From contig NW_024067689.1 of the NCBI RefSeq assembly GCF_009389715.1, positions 992,001-1,056,000 on the forward strand: 64,000 nucleotides of DNA, read 5' to 3'. The notes under the pieces are model-generated. The model saw only the letters and a list, made by a program, of their open reading frames with translations, made no database searches and was not told the DNA's origin. The translations under genes were made by a program, and so were the position numbers. This DNA is from Phoenix dactylifera. Its lineage: Eukaryota > Streptophyta > Magnoliopsida > Arecales > Arecaceae. This document shows positions 22,251 through 34,705 of the stretch, one piece after another (the first letter of the stretch is position 1; each line of letters begins with the position of its first letter).

Positions 22251-23123
22251 ATGGCACCTCTACCTCCGAACCTTGGAATTGTAGCTCCCATGGAGCCCTT
22301 GCAACACCAGCTCTCCATTGACAGCTTCTCCTATAGCTGGTTGCTGAACATTAACTCCTCTTTCGACTCTCTCGACGATGGCCTTCGCTTCTCCCTCGAC
22401 GCCCAGGATGCCGGCTCGTTCATCGAGATGGACCCCAAGCTGATCTCCATGCGTTGGAAGGCCGACTCCCTTGACTTCGGCTTCAGTCTCCCTAGCTCCC
22501 AATCTCCACTCCTCGTTCACGCCGACCAGATCTTCTCTGATGGCCTGCTTCTCCCACGCCACCTCATCACACCACGAAGACGCGAAGTCGCCTCCAACTC
22601 CTCCATGAACTCGGTTTTATTAAGATCTCTCTCGCTAGATTCATCCAAGTCACTGCTCTCTGGGAGCAACCGGTTCGGTTCTCGCTACTTCTACGCAGTC
22701 CCAAGTAGTCCTGTTTCTTCGAATTCTTCATCACTTTTTGGTCCAGTGCAAGGAGTGCCCACTTCATCATGCTCAAGCTCATCCAAGAGCATGCTCTCGA
22801 GAGGCAGCAACAGCAAGCTACATCTCTTGGGGGGCTGCACGAAGCCTTCAAAGAAGTTCATCCAAAGGTACTTGAGTTTTCTAATGCCACTGTACAAGAA
22901 GTTCAAGGGACTGCAATTGATCAGGAGGGCAGGCTCTCGAGTGAGCTCGACTCGAGGCTGCGTGGAATCAATCGGAGCATCCCCGAGGACTAGCGAAACT
23001 TTATCAAGCTTCAAGTCTCGTCATGGCAGGAGAACGTTTGATATGGGAACTGAGAATGCTATAAATGATGCCGTTCTCCATTGCAAAAAATCGATCGGTG
23101 AGTCCTTGAGACTGATTGCTTGA
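22251..23123 (+). CDS. MAKR6: Probable membrane-associated kinase regulator (MAKR6-like), 290 aa
   Basis: A plant MAKR/BKI1-family protein, expected to sit on the plasma membrane through basic patches and modulate receptor-like kinases. Visible family features are SIDSFSYSWLLN near the N-terminus, FIEMDPKL, FGFSLPSSQ, the core HADQIFSDGLLLP, a serine-rich middle, a basic/hydrophobic segment KKFIQRYLSFLMPLYKKFKG and a terminal AVLHCKKSIG. The frame is open upstream to 22107, but that part is transposon sequence, so the ATG at 22251 was chosen; a second ATG lies at 22290. An alternative end is possible: a GT at 23098 (TCGATCG/GTGAGTCC) and an AG at 23234 would splice to a short second exon ending at 23290. 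No break seen. Confidence 0.85.
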   Translation: MAPLPPNLGIVAPMEPLQHQLSIDSFSYSWLLNINSSFDSLDDGLRFSLDAQDAGSFIEMDPKLISMRWKADSLDFGFSLPSSQSPLLVHADQIFSDGLLLPRHLITPRRREVASNSSMNSVLLRSLSLDSSKSLLSGSNRFGSRYFYAVPSSPVSSNSSSLFGPVQGVPTSSCSSSSKSMLSRGSNSKLHLLGGCTKPSKKFIQRYLSFLMPLYKKFKGLQLIRRAGSRVSSTRGCVESIGASPRTSETLSSFKSRHGRRTFDMGTENAINDAVLHCKKSIGESLRLIA

Positions 23124-23290
23124 TAAGATTATGCTTACAAACTTAGAAGCAGTAGTATAATGCATATTTGTTTTTCATTATGGATGGTATTTTGTTTCTT
23201 TTTTATTATGAAGTTTGGTTTCTTGTATTGTTAGGGACAGGAGAATCAACAGGAACCATTACAGAAGAAGGCAGCCTAAGTGGATGCTGA

Positions 23291-26200
23291 GAAAAGAAAT
23301 ATTTCTGCTGAATATCATCTGCTATGTTTGTTTGTTGCTTTTGCTTCCTACCATGTTGGTTCGCTAAAGGCTTTGTAGATGATGAGCTATTGAGAGAACA
23401 TAGCTTCTTGTTTTTGTTCTTAAGAACGTAGTTTCTCAAGTGATGGCTACAGATATCTATCTCTCCCTGTCTCTGTGCTTGGCTATTAATATTTGTGAGT
23501 GGACCTTTATAAAAAAAATCCCTAAAGAACTGAGAATCTAATGTTACAAAGAATTTCCGTACAAAATTCTGTAGTACTCTATTGACAGGCTAGAGTTCAT
23601 GGAGGGCTTTAAGGTGTTTTAGATGGTTACCAAAGGATCCATAGGATGCTCAATGTAGTGAATTCCACATTAAGTTAAGAGTATATAGCGGAAGACCAGA
23701 TCACAAAACTCTAGCCAACGGTTATGAGACTAGAGACTAAGATCAATAGGATGAATGGCTTAATATGATTTATATCACTGGTGGACAAAATCAGGAATAT
23801 TTTATATCTATTCTGCTCTTTCTTATTGTGGTTAATGATTCACACATTTTTTTGCTTCTGTCATTTTATGATCATTCATGAGTTATGTATAACGAAGGCT
23901 CATCATCTCGTCGAAATTTTGTGCTTATCTCAATCTATGGTGATGACTAATATTCCTCAAAATGAATACTTTAAGCATGATGATGAGCCAGTTTCCGGTT
24001 AATTGTGGGTTGCTTGTCAAGTTTAATGGTATAACTCCATGTTATGTGGACCTTAGGAGGTAAGTCCTTTATTTTCATGTGTGTCATGTTCATGGGTTTT
24101 GGGCCCAAGCATTTGGAATGCTCTGTCTGTCTTCAACCATGCATACAGACTGGGAAAGCAGAAGATATATTGCTTCTTTAGCTATCATTGGCTTTAAACT
24201 AATCCGAGCTCCTGTCTCATTCTTCAATGTAAGAAAGCAACAAAGATGTTTGATGCCAACCCTGCAGGGCTTGCGACAGATAACAACCAATAAAGGGAGA
24301 AGAAAGAGGCACCAGCTACCAATTCAGAGGAGAAACACAAACAAGTTCACATGCCCGGGGAGAAACATTTCAATTATTAGCTCTTTTCTTGTGAAATAAC
24401 TCCTATAGGTTCTTGATGGGATTAAGACAGTGGCTTCAAGTTGTGATGATCATCAATGAAGAAGAATGTATCAAGATATTTTGCTAATAATAATGTGATT
24501 TTGCAGAAAAAACCACTTTTGATTTTTGCCAAAAAAAAAATCACCTTTTCAAAAAGAATGTAAGCATGCGTGCAAGACAAAACAATCCATCATAGACCTT
24601 GCTGAATTCGTATACCCCTCAATAATGCATATATTTGGTCGTAGATGCACGAGTATTCGCAGCCGAAACATGCATAATATGGTTTAATGCAAATGTTCCT
24701 ATAATTGTAACAACCTAGGACTCCACTCAAAAAGACTAACTGGAAGGTATTATTTGGATTCTTTGATCTTGCATAAGTACCCAAGATCTACCCAGCGAAT
24801 AACTGATGTAGAACTAAATATACACTCGCATGGGTAGTCCTCACAATAATCGTCATAAGGACGGAGATAGAAACATAATCTAATAAGTTACAGTTTGGTA
24901 CATTAATAATAATGAGATGCTTTTTAAAAAGATAAAAATAGAGTATTTTGTTTCATGTGGAATTCATGACATGGGAACAAAAAAGGCAGAAGGGGGTGAC
25001 TGTGGAGGGTGAAAGGGACCCAACGACATGCGAGGTCTGGATCAGGCTGAGCTAGCTTAATAAGAATCAAGATGTGTGGTCACACTGTCCCAATTTTTCA
25101 AAAGAAAAAGTCATTGCCATGTTCTAAATCCAATGTCTGAAGTTGCCGGTTCATTGTCGTCGGCAAATGATGAGAACATTCATTGGGGGGCTTGGCATAA
25201 GGTCCACAAACTAGAGGCTGGTAGGAGATGTGGCTGAAGTTGGGAACAAATGGGTCACATGGGAGGGGTAGGAAAAGGGGAGCAAAGAAAATAAAAGATG
25301 TGTCCCTACTCTAAATTCTGCCTCCTAATTTTTCCTTCACCAGTTTGTTCCCTTCCAGCACCTATCCATATTTTCTGTCATACCTTTAAGAATGAGTGGC
25401 TTCCTCATGCTGTGAGGATCAAGAGCGCATGTTTCGCGCTTTCTGTCGGGAGTTCAGATCTCAGCATCGCATCTGGAAGTGAGTGTAGTTGCGAGTTTTT
25501 ATGTCGACCGTCATCCATGTTCTACAAAAGATGGCATTGTGTCATGACATTCAGAAGATCACCAAAATTTGGTATTAATCTGGGATATACTTGAAACATT
25601 GGAAGCATGATCCATGTTTAAGACGTTCCTTGCAGATGTTTTAAGAGAACACCTTAAGATACATGCCATCTTCTACGTAATTCTCTAGAGTTGCTGATTG
25701 ATCATATTAGATCAACTGAGAAGGTAAAGATATGGTGATTCCACAGCATGTTGAAGTCCTGGTTATGCAAACAAGAAGTCACTAAAGGAGCATTAGTAGA
25801 CTGTGCATATCGACAGATTGCAAGCCTGTAACTAATTGGATGTTGCTCATGTTTTGCATGACAGTCATTTTCATTTTGAGCAAGAGAATAGTAAAGAGGA
25901 ATTAAGCCTCTGTTGGAACAAACCAGCAAGAGGATTCCATAAATCTTTAGGTTGTCATAAGTCAACAATAAGAGGAATATGTTACATCATACCAAGTGCC
26001 GTGCAGCAGCACCCAAGCATACCTAACGTAGCATTCAAAGAAACCCTATGACAAGAATAAGGGGAATATTTTATGTCATACCAAGAGCCGTGCATCAATA
26101 TCCAAGTAGACCCATTAATTTTAAGGCAATTCTACTCAATGAACGTTGTGAGAATTTTCCTCTTAATTTCAACCCAAGCCATTCATGAAGGCATCAGACA

Positions 26201-26758
26201 AATTTAAGATCATTCCATTATATTCATGATGGAAATACAATTAAGCCAGTTTTTTGGACAAATTAACTCCCAGAATGAACTGGAAGTCTTGAAAAGGGAA
26301 TTCAACTAAAGAAGAAATAATGAATGAATTCATGTAATTCCAGTAGATGATACATCATGCGATTAACCCACACAGCCTTGATGATATCTGATGATAAAGT
26401 TGAACTCTTCGATAATAAACAACAAATGAAGCCCATCAATTAAGGACATAGTAGAGAAAGGTTCATACATTGTCTCCATAGACTTAGAGCACATATATTG
26501 ACTAATTTACCAAACTCATACAATGACTGTAGCCGACTATAAGACTTACTTGAACCAACAAATAAACACAGTTCTTTTATGAACAAATTCTATTCTGTAC
26601 AGAGTGCTTATGATACTGTCTTCATCTCCACATATCTGCCCATGGTTCATACAACAAAGTAGCAGAACATTTTCTTCGGGTCTTTAATTCACTTGTGGGC
26701 CGCAGATGAGGATCTGACATACCATAATGCACCGAAAGTGTAAATAGGCCAAAAAAAG
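23291..26758. other. Gene-free spacer
   Basis: AT-rich with short unrecognised ORFs, including one of 98 codons at 25298-25594 with no family resemblance. It contains one dispersed LTR-like repeat at 24711-24850. Confidence 0.45.
24711..24850 (+). repeat. Dispersed LTR-like repeat, member 3
   Basis: Begins TTGTAACAACCTAGGACTCC and carries the words AACTGGAAGGTATTATTTGG, AAGTACCCAAGATCTACCC and CTGATGTAGAACTAAATA in the same order as the copy at 19042-19250. The TGTAACAAC start suggests the left end of an LTR. Confidence 0.55.
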
Positions 26759-27167
26759 TCAAAGCTCCAGCTCCGGATTGTTTTTGGGAAGAGAGGCTTC
26801 TATGTCTTTCATGTCTGAGCTTGCTGATCTCAGATGTGCAAGCTTCTTATTGAACTTTGGTCTCTTCCATGTGATAGCAATAGAGATGTCATTGGGAAAG
26901 AGATCATGGAGGATAAAAGCATGAATAATGGTGAACACCAGAAGAGCTGTTACTGTTAAGGTAGAGATTGCGGAGAGCCCAACAGAAAGTGACCGAGTTA
27001 ATACATTTGTCACTTCCATTGAGTATCTGATGGTAGCAACTGAAGCACCGGTCATTGGAAAAGTATATGCCCACCACGCCAGTGAGAACCTAATGAAACA
27101 AAAGAATGTAAGAAACCATAAAATAGAGAATAGAAGGCCGTAATTAACCAAAGCAATTCTTAATAGC

Positions 27168-27229
<62 letters not shown>

Positions 27230-30200
27230 TACCTGAAACCTCGGAAAAAATTAATTCGCACCGCCTGCAAATACACAAGATAATAAGCAAAACAGTTAGA
27301 TAACTATCTTCAAAGAAATCACTACTGATAATTTTGACAAATGCATGGGCTTTCCCATGCACACTTATTAAGAATTATTTGTCTTTTGGACCAGTACAAC
27401 CAAAGCATGCAGCATTGTCTGCTATATAATTCCCAAGCCATGGCCCAGAATCATGGTTAAAGACTCCACATATTCAGTTTTTAAATAAAGTTAAATGGAC
27501 ATCATTTAAATCCTTTAAAAACTAATGCTGATCTCAATCAGAAGGGATAATGGATGGTCATTCCGTATTAAGGCTTTTATTGCAAATGAACCAACATAGT
27601 TCTAAAGGAAAATAGTAATGCACTGACATGCATGAGTCGCTAGGAATGTACAAAGAGAGACTAACCAGAGAAGCATAGAGGAACATGGCGATGAAGTAGG
27701 CTATCCTCGACCCATAGTCAAAGTCCCCATTAATCTTTGCCCATGCCATGCAAGCAACACTGGGTGCTGCTACAAATAAGAAAAATACTGGATGAAGATC
27801 CTTTGGGAGAGTTTCATTGGTTGGAAGCCTCTGGTACAGGGTTACAAAAAGTACTGTATAGTGAGCTAATCCAACAGCAAAGAAGAAGATAGGCCCTTCT
27901 TTAAGTCCCATTGATGCACCAAGCAATGCACCCACAAAGTTTCCCACGATTGATAAATGATTTGATGGATTTGCCACCTTTGAGAGCCTTCGTTGGCCCC
28001 CAGACATCCATTGACCATAAATTTTAAGCTCAAGGCAAAAGATAGGAGCCATACAAACATACCAGAGAGCAGCATGAATGTTAACTGCAACTGATGGTGG
28101 CAGACCAAGTACCAAGAAAAGACAGGCTATCCAAGGAGCAAAGAAGAAATTGACACGGATTGGGTGATGGTATTCCCTTCGAACCGTTTCAAAGTAGAAG
28201 ATGATTTTCAAAGAGTAAATAAGGGATATGGTTGCCATCAGTGCAAGAGAGATGCACCAGAGTATGAAGTTGACAGTCAGGCTTACATGTAGGAAACTCA
28301 TAGATGGAGATATGGCTAAGGTCTTCCACAAGATAGCTTGGCTGCTTACACCAAGGCACATACCAAAAGAAGAAATTGGGAAGCGAAGAAGGAAAGGCCA
28401 CTTCTTGTCTTCAGGAAGAACCGACACCTCTGTTGCCTGCAGTAAGTGAAAAGTGATAAATAACGCTGTGATATAATGATATCTAACAACTTCAACATAC
28501 TAGCATATTGCATTATCATGAAAAATGTTTAGATTTACACATTATACAATGCAATATGGTCTCACATAGTCTATAGCAGGGTCCTCTGTGCCGGTACCGG
28601 GCACCATACCGATTGCCCTGCGGCACGGGCCAGCATCGTGCTATGCCGGGTCTGTACCGACACAGAAGACCGTGGGAGAGAGAAAAAGAGAGAAAGAGGG
28701 CAAACAGGGAAGGAAGGGACAGGCCAGCGGAGGTTGGCGCTGGTGCGGGTGGCGGAGGCCGCGGCCGAACCTCCGCCGGCCTCCCTCCCCAGCTCACTCT
28801 CTTTCTTTTCTTTTCTTTCCTTTTCTTTCTTCTTCTCCTGCAATAGCGTTTCGGTTTTTTTGCTGAAACCGTCCCGGTAAGCCGCTCGTACGGCTCGGGA
28901 CGCTCCGAACCAGGCAATTCAGGACAGTTCCGCCAACCTTGGTCTATGTTGATTGTTTTTTGGAAGATATATATTGCTAATGGTGAAATCCTTATAAAGA
29001 TGGAACAGGCATCCAGTAGAGAAACAATAGAAGCAGCGGTATATGTTATAGCCAAGAGACTGCATACCCTTAAAGTGTCTAATTCAGGCCCTTCTAAGGC
29101 ATCAAAGTAGCGATCAACTGCAGGCACTGTCTCAGTTTCGGCACTATGGCAATCATTAGCTTCCAGATCTGGTTCCTGTGGTTTTCCACGTAAGTTTGAT
29201 AATTGCCTTTCAAGCTTTCCAGACCATGTCTTGAAAGAATCAAACCGTTTGTCCCTCTGATTATCATTTCTGGATATCCTCAACTGACTCTCAAATGGAT
29301 CACTAACTTTTCCCCCTGTTGCCTTGCCATATGAATTCCCTGTTGGTATGGGTTGAGAATGAAACTTTTCCTGTTTTGGTTGCTGTGAGTTGACAGTATC
29401 AGAGTCAGAAGGTTGATTTAGTTGCCCATCAATGGCAGTTGGTCCAGCTTTATCAATGAATATGACTTTTGCAGCTTGTGAAATATGAAGTCCGGAAGGA
29501 GAAGCCGGCATGCTGAAAGAAATAGCATGTGGCTGATGGCAGTCAGTTGCTTCAACTGGTGAAGATGGTGGAGGCCCAAAAATAACATTAGCCTGGCCAT
29601 GAAGCTTAGCAGCTTCCAATCCCTGAAACAAAAGGTATTTTAAACATGAATTGAATGATCCAACCCTTAAACAACTCTATAATTCCACAAGTAAAAGCAT
29701 TTACAGTTATAAACATGCTCAAAAAAATTCCAACCTTGTATCATATCGGCGCCCATATAATTCCAATGGAAGCAACTTGAGATAAAAGATCAGACATCAT
29801 GTCAAGCAATTGGTCAGAAAATTTGAGACAGATACTAGTGAACTATTCAAGCTAAACCTCTTGAGAGAGAAATATATGTTACTCTTTTTGTGACAAATCC
29901 ACAATTACCATCCTTTACCTTCATCTAGACAGAGCAACATGCCTGGAATCAGCAGGTACTCAGATGAAGGCAGTTGTGGAGGTCCTCGCACAATGGCTTA
30001 CATGATTACTCATCATCAATTATGCATACAGACTACATACCTTCTTATCAAACTTTTGTGTATTTGCATATGCATGTGCATCTACATAGAAAGAAGAAAA
30101 TATTAAAGTGAAAAAAAAAGAACTTAATTACACAGATTATTCTTGACATGCTGCTGAAGGTCAATGATTCATGAAGCTGGGTTTGAGGATTGATCTAGAA

Positions 30201-30734
30201 GAATTAGAAATTCAGCAAAGCATCAGAAGGAATTCAGGAAGATGTTAGCGATCAGAAAAGAACACAAGAGAAATGGATACAAAAATAAGGGTGGATTCTA
30301 TCACCACACGCGGCACGTACACATGCACACAAGGGAAAAAAAAAAGGAAAAATTTAAGCCATTCCTTGAAGTATTATAAAAAGTCATGGACACCTAGTGA
30401 CAATCATAACAGAAGGGAAAGCACATTTTTTCATGCTAAGGAAAAATATCTTCAATGTATTCAAGTAATGGCTTAAGTTTTTCTTTTCCTTTCTTTGGAA
30501 ATAGAACCTTACGAATCAAAACGCAGAGGAAGACATATAACTTACTTTGCCAACAGTTGGATCTTCTTGAGGACTGGGAAGGGTAACCAACTGAGTTGGA
30601 TAATTCATCCCACTGCACTCAACACTGTCAAAACCAGCAACTGTTTTGGAGACAATACACTTCAAAAGAGATGGAAGTTCTTCTGGCAAGCCTTGCTTGG
30701 TTGAAAGCTGGACTTGACGATCTTTGCTCTCCAT
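26759..30734 (-). CDS. SLAH3: S-type (slow) anion channel, SLAH2/SLAH3 type, five coding exons, 625 aa
   Basis: A plasma-membrane channel of the SLAC1 family; SLAH2/SLAH3 proteins release nitrate (SLAH3 also some chloride) under kinase control. Inferred exons are 30546-30734, 29068-29622, 27666-28436, 27233-27264 (only 32 nt) and 26759-27089. All introns are GT-AG and the joined 1,878 nt are open. The long cytosolic N-terminus (about 260 residues) has the ELPSLLKC and YFDALEGPEL phrases of SLAH2/3 rather than the short SLAH1/4 form. The channel part shows LPEDKKWPFLLRFPISSFGM, FFFAPWIACLFLVLG and FSLAWWAYTFPMTGASVAT, with about ten membrane helices. Length is close to Arabidopsis SLAH3. The start was set at the ATG at 30734 because the longer reading begins at TTG. 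SLAH2 versus SLAH3 cannot be decided by eye. Broken relatives lie at 42-47 kb. Confidence 0.92.
27171..27228. repeat. GATA/GA microsatellite in intron 4 of the anion channel gene
   Basis: A run of GATA units followed by GA units on the plus strand. On the coding strand it starts within about 5 nt of the 5' splice site of the 143-bp intron, which therefore begins GTATCTCTCTC. Confidence 0.9.
28565..28940. repeat. GC-rich repeat inserted in intron 2 of the anion channel gene
   Basis: A GC-rich island in an AT-rich intron, with GGTACCGGGCACCATACCG-like words at one end and GGCTCGGGACGCTCCGAACC-like words at the other. The same block is in the duplicated segment at about 45645-46035, so it was in place before the duplication. 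Its ORFs (arginine/lysine/glutamate-rich) are not genes. Element class unknown. Confidence 0.55.
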
Positions 30735-30748
30735 TTGGTGCGACAATT

Positions 30749-31900
30749 CCTATATCATACACACAATTGGAGTTATATGGTGCAGCTCCAACGAGAAAAA
30801 GATTGAAACAAAATTTTTTCTTCACTTTTTTCCTTTTATATATAAATTGGAATCGATATTACTAATGATAAGAATATGCAAGAACAACAGGAAATGAACA
30901 CTATCAAAAACATAATCACTTGGAATTCCGTTCAGATTCGAGTATTATAAATTAAATCAGGTGCGGTTAATTTATTGCGAGAGTTAACTATAAGGTATAA
31001 ATCATAGAATCTGCACAGTATTCTCTGATTCTATTGCAAATAGGGAAGGAAAATGAAAAATATATATATAAAAAAAACAACCACCTCACATACAGACCTT
31101 TCATGATCGAAGATAAACTATGTCCCGTATACCAAACAAGCCCAGAAACATAAAACATCGAAACCACTGGAAGCTATTCATCACATTTATATAGTTTTCC
31201 TTTTTAACGCAAATATGAGCATCCATCGCCATTCCAAAAGATTTCATCATTTATTTTCATATAATTTTTTTTTCTTTGCCAGCATGATTCCTTTTTTCCA
31301 ATTTATATGAAGCTTGTCTACATCTTTAGCCAAAACCAGAAATTTCCCTGCTAGCCGAAGAAGTTTAAATCCATTACCTGCCTCGAGCATGGTTACCAAC
31401 CTGATTGGGTCTCTACTACCTTTTCCTCTACTGGTTATATCAACCGAACTTTCTATCACCAACACCAAATATTACTTACTAACAACAAACCATAGAAAAA
31501 AAAATCAAAACACCGACATCAGTCATTACATTCTGATCTAGGAGAAACAGAGAGATCTTACAACAAACACAAGACAGACCATTAACTAAATACCTGAAAT
31601 GGTTTCCGTTGTGACGTTATGATAGACAGATAAAATCCTCTTTTGCTCGCACAGCCAAGAGAAGCACAATGAGGGCAACCCGCCTTCTCTTAGACTTAAA
31701 TAGGAAATATAGCAAGAGAAGATCGAGAGCACATTCATCCCACTCCGCAGCCTAGAAAGGGAAGAAGATAAGGGACGCCAAGACTGACCGTCGTCTGCCG
31801 TCGGTCGCAATGTGGAAGGATGTGACTTCCGCGATGAACGGCGATACGGCGGTGAAATCTCCGTCGCCATCGCCGGACTTCCAACCGGTCGCCATCGCTC
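30749..31900 (-). other. Probable 5'UTR exon and UTR intron of the anion channel gene
   Basis: On the minus strand a splice donor (ATTTCAG/GTATTT) at 31594 and an acceptor (ATATAG/GAATTG) at 30750 would join a leader exon of roughly 300 nt, ending at 31594, to the first coding exon. Upstream ATGs at about 31895 and 31870 open short frames, the second of which would overlap the main start out of frame. The transcription start is not visible, so these may or may not be in the mRNA. Confidence 0.45.
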
Positions 31901-34702
31901 TACGCTTTCTTGGAGAAGCGGAACTCTTCCTTCTTTTTTTTATTATTATTATACTGGAGGGAGGAGAGCAGGGAATTAAGTATGGGGTGAGAAAAGATAA
32001 AAGCCCAGTTCTGGCGCCGTAAATTAAGCGACCTGGGGTGAGCCCTTGGGTCTAGCTCAGGCCCAAGCTCAAGCTCGGTCGGTTCACCATGTAAACAAAA
32101 TGAGTTCACCCGGATCATGCCGTTCATCAGTAGCTAACATGTATGCCTTTTTTTTGTGGGGGAAGAAAAACATGTATGGAGTGTTTCACTCCAACTCTAT
32201 TAATAAATAAATAATTAAATACTAAATTAAATGTTGTAATATTATAATTAAAATTTATTTTTTTATTTAATTGTACCTTTCTGCATACAAAAGCAGAGGT
32301 ACACTGTACTTGTCCCATTGAATAGATTCAATCTTATATTCCCCTGTCAAGTCTGACGTGATAGTTATACATGTACGTTTTTAAGGAATAAATATAGAAA
32401 TTAGTTTTATTTATTTATATTTGAGTTTAACCTATGCCAAGAATTTCCCTAATCATTTACTGATCATCCGAGCTGAATTCTTTACTCAAAAAAGAAAAAA
32501 AAATATTCATGACAGCTGAATCGAAGGTTGCGTCAAACTCCGGCCGGGGACGCGTTTACAAAGGATGCGATGTCAGAGGATAAGGGTTGTATCGATTCAC
32601 CTTCCTTCCGGCGTAACCACCGTTGGATCGCCGACCGCATGGATCTCAAAGCGATCCGAACCTCCGTTTTTACCGTCTGCACAGCTCTTAATGTGCCCAA
32701 CAGGTGATCCAACGATAAATCCGCGCGAAGGAACGTTGATCCTGCTTTCGCGCGAAAGATACAACCCCAAACCTTTCTGACGAGGCAACCGTGGCCTCTG
32801 ACAAGACAGCTGGATTTTTTCAATTTGGTGTTTGATATTCCTGAAATTCTTAGGACCACTACGGCCACAGCGAAATTTGACTAAGAAATCTGTCGTTGCC
32901 AACCAATAACCCAACACTTTGACTTAAAAGTTAAAGCTACAAAACGATGATCTAACGCACGTGGTACGGAAAAAAGTCTCTCTCTCTCTCTCCCTCTCTC
33001 TCTTACTTTTTTTACCGCGCATCCATCAGCCCCCATCCATCCCAAAACTGCACGGCTTTTGATGCAGCTGGAGAACCAGCTTACCTTCGCCCGCTGGGTG
33101 CCCGATACCAGCTTTCGCTTAGAGACAGAATGATGAATATCACATCAGATCTGCGACGGATCCAGTGGATCAGTCGATAGTCACTCGCCGCATCACCCTT
33201 TGTATTTAAATAATTCAAGATCAAACGAAAGGTATCTGTTATCTACGGACTGATCCACCGGACCTCCTCCATGAAATAATTTCTCCGAACCAAGAGGTAG
33301 CTAGGTTAGAAGATAAAAAGAAAAAATGAAGCCTTATTCCAAACAGGAGCAGAATAGTGATTCCAAGATCTATGAAATATATCAATGAAGACTTCTGAGA
33401 ATCAGATCTGCAACTCTTTACCTTTTTGATGGAGAATCAGTTCTATCTCGAATATCCAACGCTGTTAGCCTCAGGAATCAGAGCCTCGTGACAAGCTTGT
33501 TATTCCTGGGTTTCTCAGGAACCAAGAGACAGAGGATAACACATGGAATGATGGAATAAACGACGAGGATGGAGCCGCCCCTTCACCTTCGAGACACAAC
33601 CTATATGCCCTCCCTTGTGTTGCATTTATAAGCAGCCTAGACCATTACGGTTCTTCCACGACGGCCGCAGCACAGGTAAGCAAAATTAATTAAAACCAAA
33701 TATATGGCTTCTGCTAGATGGACTCCAGCTTATGGAACTCCAGTTGCAACTCTTTCAACGTATCTAATTGCTATTTGTCAAGGCTCAACCTTGAAAAACC
33801 TAGCAAGTGGGCCCCTGTTGAGTGTGGACGAGTTGAAGAGTGCCACATCAGTAGAGTTACATGTGAAATCACGAGCTAGAGTTCGACAAGCCTGTTCCTC
33901 GAAAAGTTGGGGAGCATGTGCTCCGTTTACTCTCTCCAATCTCCATCAAGATGAATGATATTTGAATTATTAAGATAATCGCCCGATGACATTACAAGAT
34001 TTTGATCAAATCTACTGAGAGCAGTGATGTGAAGGGGACATCCTTGTTTGGTAGCTTCCTTATTACCTTATATATATGAATAGATTAAGTGGCTTGAGGA
34101 AAATATGATACTTTTAAATGAGATATGGCGAAGGTACATTAATTAGCAGTCACTCTTTTAGGGAGAATAGTGTTTAATCTTCATCATGGTAAGAGATGAA
34201 TATATTCATTGTGATTCTTATATTTCCAGAGGTAAAAAGCCAATGCCAACCGTCTGCCTACTCCAAATTCTTTTTTATCTTTTCCAGTGGCACCACCTAA
34301 TTTCACACCATTTTACTAGTCTAACATGCCAGGAGGCATTGATGACACCTACAGTTTGACGTGAATGAATTTGAGAAGTCATGCACATGCATCTAAGACT
34401 TTTTTTTTGGATTGTTCTTATTTGTGAAGCGTTTAAAATTGCACAGATATTTATTCAAAAACATAAAAGGTTGTAAACAATAGATGTAGTAATCTTTTTT
34501 CAGAAGAAAGTTGGACAATGCCGAAGCACATATGATCATATCAGTAGAAGGATGACGGAAGGGTTACCTAAAGAGATATAGGAAAGAATTAACAAGATAT
34601 CATTTAAGGGGTTAACACACAACTATTCGTGTAGTGCGAGCTAATACTGCTGCAACAATATTGTTGCTTTTAATTATTCTACTTGTTCTTTTAGAAATAC
34701 CT
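31901..34702. other. Gene-free spacer and presumed anion channel promoter
   Basis: Contains a CT microsatellite at about 32976-33003 and a GC-richer patch (32520-32880) whose ORFs are unrecognised. A short ORF at 33704-33958 (84 codons) has no family resemblance. Nothing else seen. Confidence 0.45.
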
Positions 34703-34705
34703 TTA

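Noticed and set aside
28571-28880. Lys/Glu/Arg-rich ORFs in the channel-gene intron
   Set aside because: They sit in the GC-rich repeat within intron 2, between two exons that join in frame.
32533-32917. Two overlapping minus-strand ORFs of 106-111 codons
   Set aside because: No recognisable family, and overlapping frames of similar quality; more likely a GC-richer non-coding patch.
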